From Loktanella atrilutea (GTDB lineage: Bacteria; Pseudomonadota; Alphaproteobacteria; Rhodobacterales; Rhodobacteraceae), in contig NZ_FQUE01000008.1 in the NCBI RefSeq assembly GCF_900128995.1, positions 62,001 to 126,000 of the forward strand: a DNA stretch of 64,000 nt, given 5' to 3'. Below the pieces are notes generated by a model. The model had not been told where the DNA came from. It saw only the letters and a program-made list of their open reading frames with translations, and searched no databases. Shown here one piece after another: positions 27,292 to 35,769 of the stretch (positions are counted from its first letter, which is position 1; every line of letters begins with the position of its first letter). The translations under genes and the position numbers were made by a program.

Positions 27292-27959
27292 AGCGCCACC
27301 CCGGCCTGCAGGCGCCCGTCCTTGAGGCGCAGGACATGGGCGCTGACCTGGGACTTGGCGGCGCGGATCAGGTTCATGTCATGGGTCGCGATCAGCACCG
27401 TCTTGCCCATGCGGTTCAGTTCGACCAACAGGGTCAGCAGGCGCTGCGACATCTCCCAGTCGACATTGCCGGTCGGTTCGTCCGCGATGATGACGTCGGG
27501 CGACGTGATGACCGCCCGCGCCAGCGCCGCGCGCTGACGCTCGCCGCCCGACAGCTCCGGGGGGCGTTGCTGCGCCTGCCCCGACAGCCCCACCCAGGCC
27601 ATCAGCTCGTCGAGGTTGCCGTCCGCTTCCGCGGCGCGCTGCGAGACCTGCAGCGGCAGGGCGATGTTCTCGGCAACCGGAAGATGGTCGAGGAACTGGC
27701 AATCCTGATGCACCACGCCGATCCGGCGCCGGGCCATGGCGACATCGTCGCGCGACATGGTCGCCGCATCCTGCCCGAACAGGCTGACGCGACCGGCGGT
27801 GGCGCGCAGATCGCCGTAGCAGAGTTTCAGCAGGGTCGTCTTGCCGGCACCGGACGGGCCGGTCAGGAACTGGAACGACCCCGGCGTCAGCGCCAGCGTC
27901 AGATTCGTGAACAGCTGCGCGCCGCCATAGCTGTAGGCTACGTCAGATAGCTCGATCAC
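27288..27959 (-). CDS. ftsE: cell division ATP-binding protein FtsE
   Basis: 223 residues. Walker A GPSGAGKTT, signature LSGGERQRAALARAV, Walker B VIIADEPTGNVD and switch IATHDMNLI are all present, and HQDCQFLDHLPV is the FtsE Q-loop region. A GTG at 27959 with AAGGAGA six bases upstream is chosen as start; the ATG further upstream (28022) has no ribosome site and adds residues foreign to the family. The protein partners FtsX. Confidence 0.93.
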   Translation of the reverse strand: MIELSDVAYSYGGAQLFTNLTLALTPGSFQFLTGPSGAGKTTLLKLCYGDLRATAGRVSLFGQDAATMSRDDVAMARRRIGVVHQDCQFLDHLPVAENIALPLQVSQRAAEADGNLDELMAWVGLSGQAQQRPPELSGGERQRAALARAVITSPDVIIADEPTGNVDWEMSQRLLTLLVELNRMGKTVLIATHDMNLIRAAKSQVSAHVLRLKDGRLQAGVAL

Positions 27960-28129
27960 GCGCGTCTCCTTGCCCCCCGCTCGGGTGTCTTTTGCCCAAA
28001 TCTGCAACAGGTTACAATGCAATCAAGCGAATAACCCGTGCAAACCTTGGCGCGCGGCGTCCCCCTTGCTAGAAACGGGGGAAGAAGACGGCCGCAGTGG
28101 CCTGCACTGGCGTGCAAAGGATGGATTCG

Positions 28130-29071
28130 ATGCGGCTGATCTGCCCGAACTGTGGCGCACAGTACGAAGTCGATGGCGACCTGATCCCCGACGAAGGCTG
28201 CGACGTCCAGTGTTCGAATTGCGGTCACGCGTGGTTCGAAAGCGCCGCCGCACCCTCTGCCCTGATGGAAGACCCGGAGCCCTCGCCCCCTGAACCGGAA
28301 CCGGAGCAGGAGCAGGCCCCGGATGACGCTCCGGCGCCGGAACAGCCGGTGACCCGGCCGGATCCTCCTGCGGCACCCGTGCGGACAGCCGCGAAGGCAG
28401 AGCCAGACACCCGGCCGGAGGGTCATGGCCGGACCGGAAGTCCGGTCGGGCCCGCTGTCAGGCGGCCATCGCCGGTCGAAGAGCCGGAGCCTGCCGTGCC
28501 GCCGGTCCGTCCGCAGGCGCGCACGCCCCTTGATCCGTCCATCGCTGACATCCTGCGCGAAGAAGCGGCGCGCGAGGAAGCGGCGCGCCGGTCCGAAGGC
28601 AGCGGCGGGCTGGAACAGCAGCATGATCTGGGGTTGCGCGACCCGGAACCCGCCCGCCCCGCGACCACGCCCACGGCGGTGCGCAGGGTCGAGACAGCGC
28701 CCCGCGACCCACGACCGGAACCGGTGGCGGTCGCGGTGGCCCCCGCACCCGAGACCGGGCGGCGGCGCGAACTCTTCCCGGATATCGAGGAAATCAATTC
28801 CACCCTGCGGTCCAGTGCAGAGCGTGACGCCCTGCCCCTGCGGCACGCGGAACAGGTGAAGGCCCGCAAAAGCGGACGACGCGGCTTCTTCGGCACGCTG
28901 GCGGTGATCGTGGCGCTGGCGCTGATCTACATCTTCGCCGAGGACATCGCGGCGAGCGTGCCCGCTCTGGCCGATCCGCTGACGTCCTACGTCGCCACGG
29001 TCAACGAAGGGCGCCTCTGGCTTGACGCGCAGGTGCAAAGCCTGCTGGCGGCAAGCGATACCGGCGCCTGA
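28130..29071 (+). CDS. zinc-ribbon (MJ0042-type) membrane protein
   Basis: 313 residues. The N-terminus has two CxxC pairs, LICPNCGAQYEVD and VQCSNCGHAWFE, the MJ0042 zinc ribbon common in alphaproteobacteria. A long acidic, Pro-rich linker of about 190 residues follows, then a single helix (GTLAVIVALALIYIFAEDI) and a short periplasmic tail. The ATG at 28130 has AAAGG about ten bases upstream; an ATG at 28121 is also possible. Function unknown. It is divergent from ftsE and next to the DUF4175 gene. Confidence 0.85.
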   Translation: MRLICPNCGAQYEVDGDLIPDEGCDVQCSNCGHAWFESAAAPSALMEDPEPSPPEPEPEQEQAPDDAPAPEQPVTRPDPPAAPVRTAAKAEPDTRPEGHGRTGSPVGPAVRRPSPVEEPEPAVPPVRPQARTPLDPSIADILREEAAREEAARRSEGSGGLEQQHDLGLRDPEPARPATTPTAVRRVETAPRDPRPEPVAVAVAPAPETGRRRELFPDIEEINSTLRSSAERDALPLRHAEQVKARKSGRRGFFGTLAVIVALALIYIFAEDIAASVPALADPLTSYVATVNEGRLWLDAQVQSLLAASDTGA

Positions 29072-29114
29072 TCACAGCCCTTTTCCGTGTAATGTCTGCA
29101 GGTCGTGCCGCCGT

Positions 29115-31784
29115 TCAGAACCGGTCGAGCAGCCGGTCGAGGTAGTCCCGCTCGACCTGCGGCCGGTCCTGTTCGGCAGAGCGGCGCCTGATCTCTCCCA
29201 GCAGTTCCTCTGCCCGGCGATAGACGTCATCGCCCTGCAACAGGTTCTCGTCCGTGCCGTATTGGCCGGTGCTGCCCAGTTGCCGCCCGAGCGGGTCACG
29301 GCGGCCCGGCTGGACCTGACCGGTCTGGTTGCCGTCCGCATTGCCCTGCCCCGGCTCCTGTCCGTCGTTCTGGGCCAGCGCTTCTCCGATCGCGCGCATG
29401 CCGTCGCGCAGGGCGTCCATGGCATCGGCCTGCCGGTCGATGGCCTGCCCCATGTCGCCGTCGCGCAGGGCCCGCTCGGCCTGATCCATGGCGCCTTCGG
29501 CGCGGTCGAGCGACTGGCGCGCAGCATCCCCCGCCTCTCCCGGCAGGCCGGGCAGCGCGCCGCGCTGGCGGCTGAGTTCATCGCGCAAGCCCTGCTGACG
29601 CTCTGCCAGCGATTGTTCCGATCCGGCGCCCTGACCGTCCTGTGCCTGACCGTTCTGTGTCTGGCCGTTCTGACCTTGGCCGTTCTGACCTTGGCCGGGC
29701 TGGCCTTGCTGCTGGCCTTGGCCATTCTGGCCCGGTTGCTGCCCTTGTCCCTGCTGTCCCTGACCCTGCCCCTGCTGCTGTCCTTGGCCTTGCTGCTGTC
29801 CTTGGCCTTGCTGCTGACCCTGACCTTGCTGCCCTTGCTGGCCCTGCTGACCCTCCTGCATCTCGCGGAAGGCCTCGTCGGACAGGTCCTGCTGGTCGCG
29901 CAGGGTGTCGGCCAGATCCTGCATCGACTGCTGGCCGGGGGTCTGCGGCCCGCTGCCGCTGCCGTCGCCCTGCGTGATCTGCATGTTCTCCAGCAGGGAA
30001 TTCAGTTGATCCATCAGTTGCTGCGCCTCGGCCATGCGGCCTTCCTGCATCAGTTCCTCGATGCGGTCCATCAGGGCCTGCAGCTCGTCTTGGCTCAGCT
30101 CCATCGTGTTCTCGGAGGTCTGCGCCTGATCGGTCTGGTCCGCGTTCGGGTCCATCTGGTCGGCCAGCATCTGCATGTAGTCCTGCGTTGCCTCGCGCAG
30201 CTCCTGCATCAGCTCGGCGATCTCCTCGTCAGAGGCACCGTTGCGCATCGCCTCTTCCAGCCGCTCCTGCGCGCGCTTCAGGCGCTCGCGGGCGTCGGCG
30301 AGGGTGCCGTCCTCCAGCTGGATCGCCAGATCCCACAGGGCCTGCTCGATCTCGGCCGCCGTTTCCTCGGTCAGGCCGGTGCGGTCGGACTGGTCGAGCT
30401 GGCGGATGATCTGGCGCAGGCGCAGATAGGGCGTCTGACTGGTGAAGAGCGTATCGGGCTCGTAGGAGACGGCGCGCAGCACCTGCACGATGCGGCGCGC
30501 GTTGCTGTGCGACCACATCAGATCGCGGCGCTGTTCGACGATGGCCTTGGCAGTGGGCTGAAAGAAGCGCCGGCCCGGCAGGATCATCGGTTCCGTCAGG
30601 CTGCTGCCGGTCTGACCCGCCGCATCCGTCACCTGCAGCGTGATCGTGACCGGCAGGTTGGCCAGCGGATGCTGCGACAGATCCTCGATCAGGGCATCGT
30701 CGAAATCGGCACGGTCGCCGCCGAAGGGCATCGGCAGGTCCAGCACGATGGGCTCGATCGGATCGGGATCGACGGCAAGGCCGTAGCTGCGATCGACAGC
30801 GTCAAGGTCGAGGGCGATGGTCGCCGTGCCGCTTTCCACGCCGTAATCGTCATTGGCGGCAAAGGCCTGGTTCATCTCGCCCATGGCGTCGGCATCGACG
30901 GGGGCGGTCAGGCTGACTTCGGGTGCGGTGTCGGGCAGGATCGCCAGATCCCAGGCCGCGCCATTCGGCCCGTCGATGGCGACGCGGCCGGCCCGTGTCA
31001 CGGTAAAGGTCTGCTGCGGTTCGGACGCGGGCGGGATGTCGGTCGTGCGACCGGACACCGTCTCTGCCACCGTCAGCGCGCCGACCTCGCCGTAAAGCCG
31101 CAGAGTGACCTGCGACCCCAGCGGCACGGACAGCGGGCCGGGCGGAATGTCATTGAGGTAGAGCGTCGGCTTGCCGGTATAGGCAGGCGGCGCGACCCAG
31201 CCTTCCCAGACCGGGCCGGTCGCCAGCGCACCGCCGCCGCCGGTCTGCGCGATCTCTGCCACCGACCCCACGCGCAGGACCGAGCCGAAGAGCAGCGCCA
31301 CCACGAAGAACAGCAACGCGGTATAGCGCAGCCCGTAGGGGTCGCGGTCGGATACCTTGAGGTCCGGCTGCACCGGCCGCGCCCCTTCGGTCGCCCGTCG
31401 CATGCGCGCCAGATGCGCCGCCCAGACGGCCTGAGACGCCGGATCACCCGCGCCGATGGCCTGCGTGTCGCGCACCGCGGCGATGGGACGGCCCGGCAGG
31501 CTGGCGTCGACGCGGGCCAGTGCCTCGGCCCGGGTGGGCCAGCGAAAGGCGCGCAGCCCGCGCACCAGCGTCACACCGATCGCCAGCAGGGCAACCACGC
31601 CGAAGCCCCAGAACACCTCGAGGCTCATGCGGTCCTGCCAGCCGAACATCAGCGGGGCAAGGATGACGAACAGCACGCTCCACAACGGCCAGAAGGCCCG
31701 CGTCGCACGCTCCGCCACCAGCCCCAGACGGGTCAGCGCGACGGGACGGTCCAGATGCGGCAGGTCGGTGCGGTGATCGGTCAG
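29115..31784 (-). CDS. DUF4175/TIGR02302 family membrane protein
   Basis: About 889 residues. Two N-terminal helices (WPLWSVLFVILAPLMFGW and VVALLAIGVTLVRGL) and a third near residue 155 precede a large periplasmic region. The C-terminal third is a Gln/Gly-rich repeat tract (QGQQQG units) bordered by long coiled-coil-like stretches. Family members carry a basic, Leu-rich segment before the first helix. Here that segment (TDHRTDLPHLDRPVALTRLG) is in frame upstream, and its only plausible start is CTG at 31784 with AAGGGAGAGG four bases before. A GTG at 31718 is the fallback start. Role unknown; the family is typical of alphaproteobacteria. Confidence 0.85.
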   Translation of the reverse strand: MTDHRTDLPHLDRPVALTRLGLVAERATRAFWPLWSVLFVILAPLMFGWQDRMSLEVFWGFGVVALLAIGVTLVRGLRAFRWPTRAEALARVDASLPGRPIAAVRDTQAIGAGDPASQAVWAAHLARMRRATEGARPVQPDLKVSDRDPYGLRYTALLFFVVALLFGSVLRVGSVAEIAQTGGGGALATGPVWEGWVAPPAYTGKPTLYLNDIPPGPLSVPLGSQVTLRLYGEVGALTVAETVSGRTTDIPPASEPQQTFTVTRAGRVAIDGPNGAAWDLAILPDTAPEVSLTAPVDADAMGEMNQAFAANDDYGVESGTATIALDLDAVDRSYGLAVDPDPIEPIVLDLPMPFGGDRADFDDALIEDLSQHPLANLPVTITLQVTDAAGQTGSSLTEPMILPGRRFFQPTAKAIVEQRRDLMWSHSNARRIVQVLRAVSYEPDTLFTSQTPYLRLRQIIRQLDQSDRTGLTEETAAEIEQALWDLAIQLEDGTLADARERLKRAQERLEEAMRNGASDEEIAELMQELREATQDYMQMLADQMDPNADQTDQAQTSENTMELSQDELQALMDRIEELMQEGRMAEAQQLMDQLNSLLENMQITQGDGSGSGPQTPGQQSMQDLADTLRDQQDLSDEAFREMQEGQQGQQGQQGQGQQQGQGQQQGQGQQQGQGQGQQGQGQQPGQNGQGQQQGQPGQGQNGQGQNGQTQNGQAQDGQGAGSEQSLAERQQGLRDELSRQRGALPGLPGEAGDAARQSLDRAEGAMDQAERALRDGDMGQAIDRQADAMDALRDGMRAIGEALAQNDGQEPGQGNADGNQTGQVQPGRRDPLGRQLGSTGQYGTDENLLQGDDVYRRAEELLGEIRRRSAEQDRPQVERDYLDRLLDRF

Positions 31785-31821
31785 CGGGCCTCTCCCTTGC
31801 GCGGCGACGTGACCGACAGGA

Positions 31822-33087
31822 TCACAGCCACGCCGGAATCATATCGCGCGCGATCATTTCGTCAAAGGTCGGTCGCGCCCTGATGACTGCAAATTGATCG
31901 CGCTGGACCAGCACTTCGGGGATCAGGGGGCGCGAGTTGTATTCCGACGCCATCACCGCGCCGTAGGCCCCGGCGGAGCGGAAGGCCACGAGGTCGCCGG
32001 GACCGACCTGCGCCATCGTCCGCCCCTTCGCGAAGGTGTCGCCGCTTTCGCAGACCGGGCCTACGATGTCGTAGGTCGCGCGCTCCGCCCCCGGCGCGGG
32101 CTCGACCACGGGCACGATGTCGTGGTGGGCCTCGTACATGGCCGGGCGGATCAGGTCGTTCATCGCCCCGTCGAGGATCAGGAACTGCCGGTCTGCCCCC
32201 TCCTTCACATAGATGACGCGCGACACCATCAGACCCGCGTTGCCGGAAATCAGCCGCCCCGGCTCGATCTCGATCTCGCAGCCGAGGTGGCCGACGGTGC
32301 GGCGGATCAGATCGCCGTAGTCCTGCGGGCTGGGGGGCGCTTCGTTGGTCTGGGCGTAGGGGATGCCGAGCCCGCCGCCCAGATCCAGCCTGCGGATCGT
32401 GTGACCGTCGGCGCGCAGCTGCTCCGTCAGCTCGGCCACCTTCAGGTAGGCCGCCTCGAAGGGGGCGAGGTCCGTCAATTGGCTGCCGATGTGCACGTCG
32501 ATGCCGATGACCTCCACCCCCGGCAGGTCGGCGGCAAGGGCATAGACCGCGCGGGCACGGGCAATGGGGATGCCAAACTTGTTCTCGGACTTGCCGGTGG
32601 CGATCTTGGCGTGGGTCCTGGCGTCCACGTCCGGATTGACGCGGATCGTGATCGGCGCCACCTGCCCCAGCTCCACCGCCACCTCGCTCAGCGCCCGCAT
32701 CTCGGGCTCGCTCTCGACGTTGAACTGACGGATGCCGCCCGTCAGCGCCTGCCGCATCTCGGCCCGGGTCTTGCCGACGCCTGAAAAGACGATGCGCTCC
32801 GGCGGCACGCCGGCGGCGACGGCGCGGGCGTATTCCCCGCCAGAGACGACGTCCATCCCCGCCCCCGCTTCTGCCAGCAGGCGCAGGACGGCCTGGTTCG
32901 ACAGGGATTTCATCGCGAAACAGACGAGGTGATCCATCCCCGCCAGCGCGGTGTCAAACAGGTGGAAATGCCGCAGCAGAGTGGCACTGGAATAGACGTA
33001 GAACGGCGTGCCGACCTGCGCCGCGATCTCGCTCAGCGCCACGTCCTCGGCGCAAAGCGTGCCGTCGCGATACAGAAAGTGATCCAT
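31822..33087 (-). CDS. lysA: diaminopimelate decarboxylase
   Basis: 421 residues. The PLP lysine is Lys60 in CFAMKSLSN. GIDVHIGSQLTDLAPF, RLDLGGGLGIPY, EIEPGRLISGNAG and GPVCESGDTFAKGR are the alanine-racemase-fold and LysA motifs; the catalytic Cys is in VCESGD. It makes L-lysine from meso-diaminopimelate, the last step of the pathway. The start at 33087 gives the normal N-terminus. It is followed 37 bases on by the DUF4175 gene. Confidence 0.96.
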   Translation of the reverse strand: MDHFLYRDGTLCAEDVALSEIAAQVGTPFYVYSSATLLRHFHLFDTALAGMDHLVCFAMKSLSNQAVLRLLAEAGAGMDVVSGGEYARAVAAGVPPERIVFSGVGKTRAEMRQALTGGIRQFNVESEPEMRALSEVAVELGQVAPITIRVNPDVDARTHAKIATGKSENKFGIPIARARAVYALAADLPGVEVIGIDVHIGSQLTDLAPFEAAYLKVAELTEQLRADGHTIRRLDLGGGLGIPYAQTNEAPPSPQDYGDLIRRTVGHLGCEIEIEPGRLISGNAGLMVSRVIYVKEGADRQFLILDGAMNDLIRPAMYEAHHDIVPVVEPAPGAERATYDIVGPVCESGDTFAKGRTMAQVGPGDLVAFRSAGAYGAVMASEYNSRPLIPEVLVQRDQFAVIRARPTFDEMIARDMIPAWL

Positions 33088-33215
33088 CAGCCGTCCCCTA
33101 CAGTCTGAGGCCGGTCATAGCAGAACAGGGGCGCCAGAAAAGGGCGGAACGTCGCCGGGGACGGCGGGCGGGGCGCCTTTGCCGCGCATGCGGCAAACAG
33201 CGTCGTCCGGCGTCC

Positions 33216-33542
33216 TCAGCGCACCGGTTTCGCCCGCAGGAACAGATAGAGCGGCAGGCCACAGCTGACCCCGATGCAGAACGTGGCCGGGATCGCAAGC
33301 AGGGCGATCCAGTTGCGCCGCACCGCGACCTCGACCAGCACCCAGACGGTCAGGGTGATCGCGGCGATGGTCAGGTCCCAGGTCAGGCCCGTCGTCGCCG
33401 CATTCACGTACCAGGCGTCGATCATGCGGTCCAGCGACCAGCCCTCGGTGCGGAACCAGGTCACGAACCAATACATCGGGTGGATCGCGCCCCAGACGGC
33501 GAGCGCCGCCCAGACCCAGCGCAAGGGCGACATGTCCTTCAC
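33216..33542 (-). CDS. DUF2834-like small membrane protein
   Basis: 108 residues with three hydrophobic segments (WVWAALAVWGAIHPMYWFV, LTWDLTIAAITLTVWVLVEV and LLAIPATFCIGVSCGLPLYL). The tryptophan-rich spacing and the loop with WYVNAATTGLTWDL fit the DUF2834 family. It lies after the argH-lipoprotein pair on the same strand and before lysA. Function unknown. An ATG three codons later is an equally possible start. Confidence 0.7.
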   Translation of the reverse strand: MKDMSPLRWVWAALAVWGAIHPMYWFVTWFRTEGWSLDRMIDAWYVNAATTGLTWDLTIAAITLTVWVLVEVAVRRNWIALLAIPATFCIGVSCGLPLYLFLRAKPVR

Positions 33543-33555
33543 CGGCCCGATCCCG

Positions 33556-33819
33556 TCACAGCCCGAGGCTCAGCGGGATGCCCGCCGCCCCCAGACGGAC
33601 GCCGCCCGGACCCAGCGACAGCCGCCCGATTCCGTCCGCCAGCGACACGCCGGGCGAGACGCCGTTGGGGCTGATCCCGACCCCCGCGTTCATCGTCGGT
33701 CCCGGCCGCGCCGGGACGGCGGCCTGCGCGGCCGTGCCGGGGCGCACGGGGTCGCCCTGCGCGCCGCAGCCGGCAAGGGCCATGGCCGCGATGGCTGCCG
33801 TCACGCCCGTCCTGATCAT
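33556..33819 (-). CDS. small lipoprotein
   Basis: 87 residues from the ATG at 33819, which overlaps the argH stop as ATGA. A signal helix [15 protein letters not shown] ends in the lipobox LAGC, so the mature protein would be a lipid-anchored peptide of about 70 residues rich in Gly, Pro and Val. Similar small lipoproteins follow argH in related genomes as I recall. No function is visible. The upstream ATG at 33837 is rejected because it would place a charged stretch before the signal. Confidence 0.75.
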   Translation of the reverse strand: MIRTGVTAAIAAMALAGCGAQGDPVRPGTAAQAAVPARPGPTMNAGVGISPNGVSPGVSLADGIGRLSLGPGGVRLGAAGIPLSLGL

Positions 33820-35204
33820 CCAAGCACCTTCCGCCACTGGGCCACCGCCTCGCGCACCCGCGCGGGGGCGGTCCCGCCGAAACTCGTCCGCGAGGCGACG
33901 GAGTTCCCGACCCCCAGCACATCGAAGACATCCTGCCGGATACCATCATGCACGGACTGCATCTGGGCAAGTGACAAATCCGGCAGATCGCAGCCCTGCT
34001 CCTCTGCCAGCGCCACCAGCGATCCGGTGACGTGGTGCGCCTCGCGGAACGGCAGGCCCAATTCGCGCACCAGCCAGTCGGCAAGGTCCGTGGCGGTGGA
34101 GAAGCCTGTCGCCGCCGCAGCCTTCAGGCTGTCGCGGTTCGCGGTCATGTCGCCCACCATGCCCGCCATCGCGGCCAGCGCCAGCATCAGGTTGTCGGCG
34201 GCGTCGAAGACCTGTTCCTTGTCCTCCTGCATGTCCTTGGAATAGGCCAGCGGCAGGCCCTTCATCACCATCGTCAGCGCCACGTTCGCGCCGAAGATGC
34301 GGCCGATCTTGGCGCGGATCAGCTCGGCGGCATCCGGGTTGCGCTTTTGCGGCATGATGCTGCTGCCCGTCGACCAGCGGTCCGACATCTTGACGAAGCG
34401 GAACTGGGCCGACGACCAGATCACCAGCTCCTCGGCCAGACGCGAGAGATGGACCGCGCAGATCGTCGCGGCACCGAGGAACTCCAGCGCGAAGTCCCGG
34501 TCGCTGACCGCGTCGAGCGAATTGGCCATCGGTCCGTCGAAGCCCAGCGCCTCTGCCGTCATGTGCCGGTCGATCGGAAAGGAGGTGCCTGCCAGCGCCG
34601 CGGCCCCCAGCGGCGAGAGATTCATCCGCTTGCGGGCATCGGCAAAGCGGGACCGGTCGCGGGCGAACATCTCGACATAGGCCATCATGTGGTGGCCCCA
34701 TGTGACCGGCTGCGCGACCTGAAGATGCGTGAAGCCGGGCATGACCCAGTCGGCCCCGTCCTCGGCCTGCCCCAGCAGCGCTTTTTGCAGCGCCGCGAGG
34801 GCCTCGTCCGCCGCATCGCACTGGTCGCGGACCCAAAGGCGGAAATCGACGGCCACCTGATCGTTGCGCGACCGCGCCGTGTGGAGACGGCCCGCGGCCT
34901 CGCCCACAACCTCCTTCAGCCGCGCCTCGACGTTCATGTGGATGTCTTCCAGCGCCGTGGAAAACTGGAACGTTCCGCCTTCGATCTCTGACAGAACCGT
35001 GAGCAGCCCTTCACCAATGGCCGCGGCATCGCTATCACTGATGATGCCCGTGGCCGCCAGCATGGCGGCATGGGCCCGAGAGCCCGCGATGTCCTGCGCC
35101 GCGAGCCGCCGGTCGAACCCGATCGAGGCATTGATCGCCTCCATGATCGCGTCCGGCCCCGCGGCGAAACGGCCGCCCCACATCGTGTTCGCAGTTTTGG
35201 TCAT
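33816..35204 (-). CDS. argH: argininosuccinate lyase
   Basis: 462 residues, normal length. The fumarase/ASL signature [20 protein letters not shown] is complete, with the catalytic Ser in that loop; [19 protein letters not shown] and [16 protein letters not shown] are the other two conserved regions. It splits argininosuccinate to arginine and fumarate. Its ATG at 35204 lies only 16 bases from the start of the divergent thioredoxin gene, so any promoter must overlap the neighbouring coding region. Confidence 0.96.
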   Translation of the reverse strand: MTKTANTMWGGRFAAGPDAIMEAINASIGFDRRLAAQDIAGSRAHAAMLAATGIISDSDAAAIGEGLLTVLSEIEGGTFQFSTALEDIHMNVEARLKEVVGEAAGRLHTARSRNDQVAVDFRLWVRDQCDAADEALAALQKALLGQAEDGADWVMPGFTHLQVAQPVTWGHHMMAYVEMFARDRSRFADARKRMNLSPLGAAALAGTSFPIDRHMTAEALGFDGPMANSLDAVSDRDFALEFLGAATICAVHLSRLAEELVIWSSAQFRFVKMSDRWSTGSSIMPQKRNPDAAELIRAKIGRIFGANVALTMVMKGLPLAYSKDMQEDKEQVFDAADNLMLALAAMAGMVGDMTANRDSLKAAAATGFSTATDLADWLVRELGLPFREAHHVTGSLVALAEEQGCDLPDLSLAQMQSVHDGIRQDVFDVLGVGNSVASRTSFGGTAPARVREAVAQWRKVLG

Positions 35205-35220
35205 GAGAAGGACGCGCCCC

Positions 35221-35769
35221 TTGAAAGCCCTGAAATCCGCCCTGCTTTATACGGGCCTCGCGATCCTTGCAAACGCGGCCCACGCGGAGGCGGACCTCGA
35301 GGCGCTGAAAGATGGCGACATGCGCAAGCTTGTCGTGGCATCCGACCCCTCGCCCGCGCCGGAGGTGACCTTTACCGCCGAGGACGGGACGGAGGCCACG
35401 CTGGCCGACTATGCCGGCAAGCCTGTCTTGCTGAACTTCTGGGCGACCTGGTGCGCCCCCTGCCGCAAGGAGATGCCGCATCTGGCCGCGTTGCAGGACG
35501 CCATGGGCGACGACATCGCCGTGCTGACCGTCGCCACGGGCCGCAACCCGCCGGAAGCGATCGACCGCTTCTTTGATGAGATCGGCGTCACCTCCCTGCC
35601 CAAGGCGACGGACCCCCGGCAGGAGATGGCCCGCGCCTTCGGCGTCCTCGGTCTGCCGATCACGGTGATTCTCGACGCCGAGGGGCGCGAGGTTGCCCGC
35701 CTGCAGGGCGATGCGGACTGGTCGTCCGACAGCGCGCAGGCGATCCTGTCGGCGGTCGCGGCGGACTAG
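35221..35769 (+). CDS. tlpA: TlpA-like periplasmic thioredoxin
   Basis: 182 residues. A TTG at 35221 is chosen: GAGAAGGA lies eight bases upstream and a normal signal peptide ([21 protein letters not shown]) follows at once. An ATG at 35203 in frame would overlap the argH start codon and add a basic leader. The mature domain has the redox site WCAPC in [16 protein letters not shown] and the cis-Pro in GLPITVILD. TlpA proteins are membrane-anchored or periplasmic reductants used in cytochrome c or Cu-site maturation. The end overlaps the convergent Kef gene by four bases. Confidence 0.85.
   Translation: MKALKSALLYTGLAILANAAHAEADLEALKDGDMRKLVVASDPSPAPEVTFTAEDGTEATLADYAGKPVLLNFWATWCAPCRKEMPHLAALQDAMGDDIAVLTVATGRNPPEAIDRFFDEIGVTSLPKATDPRQEMARAFGVLGLPITVILDAEGREVARLQGDADWSSDSAQAILSAVAAD

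Noticed and set aside
29022-31883. 953-codon plus-strand frame rich in leucine
   Set aside because: It is the antisense of the DUF4175 gene; the Gln/Gly-rich repeat reads as hydrophobic Leu runs on the other strand.
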